Assembly (NCBI GenBank): GCA_009741485.1
Contig: CM019216.1
Span: 49,664,425 to 49,728,424 of the forward strand
Reading direction: 5' to 3'
DNA length: 64,000 nucleotides
Origin: Malurus cyaneus samueli
Taxonomy: Eukaryota > Chordata > Aves > Passeriformes > Maluridae
Part shown: piece by piece, positions 62,061-64,000 of the stretch
Position numbering within the stretch: position 1 is the stretch's first letter
Layout of the letters: each line of letters opens with the position of its first letter
The notes under the pieces: generated by a model
What the model saw: the letters and a program-made list of their open reading frames with translations, nothing else
Database searches by the model: none
Told to the model about the DNA's origin: nothing
Translations under genes and position numbers: made by a program

Positions 62061-63103
62061 AATCAAAATATTCATATAAATTCCACATGACTATTCCACG
62101 AATATGATTTTATATAAATATAAATTACATATGCAAAATAAATTGTGTACCTTGTGAGTAACATGAGATTTATACAATGTAAGTAAATTTACATAGTAAT
62201 TTTAAGGAGGGTTCTTTCATACTAGGTCAGCTTGGTCAGATTGCAAAACGTATTTAGTCTAGAGGAAATCATCAGACAGGCTTTTTTTATCTAAGAAGTT
62301 CTTTATACACTTTTACCCATGTTGCTTGAAGCCATGGTACAAACACCTCTTTATCAAATAGGCTGTATTTGTGTGATGCAGCAGTTGTCTTTGTGCAGTC
62401 ACCTGCTCCCAGGTGACCAACATTTTTCACTTAGTGGTAACCTCCTCTTCCTTACACACTCTATGAATTCCAGTGGAGGATATTTTCCAACTATGAGCTA
62501 TCAACATACTCAAAAGTATGTAACTGTCTGAATCCTCCAAAGAAGCTGCTTACATAGTTCTTCACATTTGGAGAGAGCCCTTACACACAACTGCAAGCAT
62601 GCATTGTCTTATGAATAAGATGAACGAACTCTTCTCTTGGTTTAAGACAAGATCCAATACAAAGGCATTAGCAGGACCATGCAATGAAAAACTTGGGGTT
62701 GCCAGGGTGGAAATTATATTTATCACAAAATTCAAAACACAAACTGCTGTTTACAGCTTACAGGTGGCATGACCTGTTAGGTCATTTCTTGTGTCTGCCT
62801 CTCCTCTTGTTTTTATGCCACTCCTCCTTCCAGCTCCTTCATTCCCTTGTGTTACTGGCTCTGATGCTTGTCAGACCTTTCAATGAATGAAGTCAATTCA
62901 CTAAGCCAGATGAATCCAGAAAAACAACAACATTTTCTCATGGATAATGAGCTATATCAGCTCCCGGTAAGCCCTGATGAGTAAAGCTAGCTAAGGAAGC
63001 TAGCTGAAACATGAAGGCAAGGGAGGAGAGGGAGTAAAGATGAGCAGAATAATCCCTTTACTCAACAGTAAGGTATTAGTCTGGCTCACTGTGACCTGTG
63101 AAG
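62061..63103. other. Intronic sequence with no recognised feature
   Basis: Very AT-rich at 62070-62210, with several TATAAATA and AAATTACAT words, then mixed composition. No gene was recognised. Confidence 0.5.
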
Positions 63104-63167
63104 CTGCAGCCTAATTGGAAACTCACACTGGCTTAATATCTACCTGCAACTGCAGTCTAATTAGAAA
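63104..63167. repeat. Spaced direct repeat with TAATT cores
   Basis: CTGCAGCCTAATTGGAAA at 63104-63121 recurs as CTGCAGTCTAATTAGAAA at 63150-63167, 16 of 18 bases identical, 46 bases apart. Each copy has a homeodomain-type TAATT core. It may be a decayed tandem duplication or a paired factor site. Confidence 0.8.
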
Positions 63168-64000
63168 GCACAGCTCTTACTGCCAGTCTGGAGAAAAGTG
63201 ATAAGAGACCACCTACAAGCCTGCAGCCAAAGCAAACCGCTCCCAAGCACTGTAACCAGGACACAGGATGCCATCTCCACTGCTAGTACAAGGGATACTC
63301 TCTAATGTCACCGCAAATGTCACTCAGCTGCATGTTTTCTTTATTTCTTTCAAGAAGTCCACAAGTTTGGAGATTTCAAAGCCAGCCACAAGCCGGGCAC
63401 ACACAGTAGAGAAGCTGATGGAAGGTAAAGACCATGTTAGGAGATGTCAGCTCTACCAAAGAGGAATAATTAATGACAACTGCTTCTTCTGTTTATATGT
63501 TACGTGCATACTGATCCCTCATTGATGGGAATAAGTTAAGAGAACACAAATGCATGAGAAAGATGCTTAGCTCATATTGTTTGTTGACTTTCTCTAAGAG
63601 TACAATGTCTGGTTTATGTTTATACAAGGCTAGGTTCTGAAGCTAAAAATAGTTTGAACCCAACAAGAGTAAATAGTTATCAATCACTAAGAACTTTTCT
63701 TTAAAAAGGCAGAAGAACACAAGAAAGTTTAGGGGGTTTGCTAACTCCCCCCTTGCTAACTTAGTGGGAGAGAGCTGGGTCATCTCTCCCCCCTCAGGAA
63801 CAGAAGGTTAACTAGAGTACCTCTGGATAGTCCAACACTGTACATTTTAAATCTAAGTTCCACATTTTTATTCTTTTATTTTTTCTTTCTGAAGCTATGA
63901 TTATACTGCAGAATAGACTGGGGGATTTCAAAGCTATTTCCTCTGAAGCAAATTATGAATCAGAATTCTTCAGGAAATAAAAAGCAAAATCACTCACTCA
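63168..64000. other. Intronic sequence with no recognised feature
   Basis: Mixed-composition DNA. A plus-strand frame of 85 codons at 63268-63525 has no recognisable domain. Short C-runs lie near 63750 and 63790. Confidence 0.5.

Larger units (their letters stand above)
29349..64000 (-). other. PTPRK: PTPRK intron upstream of the exon (intron 2, partial)
   Basis: Everything to the right of the exon should be the intron that precedes it, because the gene is on the minus strand. The first half of the MAM domain (second coding exon) was sought as minus-strand frames with an aspartate- and tryptophan-rich segment and was not seen, so the intron probably continues past the window end. It contains an LTR-like fragment, three CR1 copies and several simple repeats, listed separately. 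The intron status is inferred from the exon and its splice sites, not from transcripts. Confidence 0.75.

Noticed and set aside
1..64000. CRISPR array, operon, phage, defence or other prokaryotic system
   Set aside because: No regularly spaced repeats, no compact gene strings, and clear vertebrate exon and retrotransposon content.

Overview
The window looks like vertebrate, most likely avian, nuclear DNA. It is AT-rich and almost free of coding sequence. It carries degenerate CR1 retrotransposon pieces in both orientations, including the CR1 3' end that finishes in ATTCTATG-type octamer repeats, and LTR remnants of a type I associate with bird (especially songbird) endogenous retroviruses. 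A 10-base N gap and two single Ns mark it as a draft assembly. Nothing bacterial, plasmid-like or phage-like was seen.

Only one real protein-coding segment was found: a 272-bp exon on the minus strand at 29077-29348. It encodes the middle of an extracellular MAM domain and matches the receptor-type tyrosine phosphatase kappa gene (PTPRK) far better than its paralogues PTPRM, PTPRT and PTPRU. Length, phase, acceptor with polypyrimidine tract and GT donor all fit the third coding exon of this family. The gene therefore runs right to left. Positions 29349-64000 belong to the intron upstream of the exon (intron 2 by the usual numbering) and 1-29076 to the intron downstream (intron 3). I looked for the neighbouring exons by eye on the minus strand, expecting the aspartate-rich start of the MAM domain upstream and the VIFEAEV / YIAIDDIQ segment downstream. 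I did not find them, so both introns probably extend beyond the window.

Layout: 1-2149 plain intron; 2150-2880 A-rich repeats around a small CR1 scrap; 6570-6850 an old LTR fragment; 7841-7923 a tandem duplication; 12123-12493 an unexplained long open frame on the minus strand; 16166-16196 an A15G16 homopolymer junction; 20152-20720 a near full-length solo LTR; 21420-21429 an assembly gap; 29077-29348 the exon; 32085-32420 a second LTR-like fragment; 39774-39860 another tandem duplication; 41690-42140 a GC-rich patch; 43205-43420 a possible conserved regulatory element; 45628-45828, 54301-54640 and 60012-62060 CR1 copies; 52533-52914 a cluster of C/A/G homopolymers and an AT-rich repeat array.

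I see no operon-like, CRISPR, RNA-gene or defence-system structure and no sign of an undescribed multi-gene system. The items worth a second look are small: repeat architecture, candidate non-coding elements inside a cell-adhesion phosphatase gene, and a few open frames that need a protein search. All repeat and family assignments were made by reading and memory, not by a database search.
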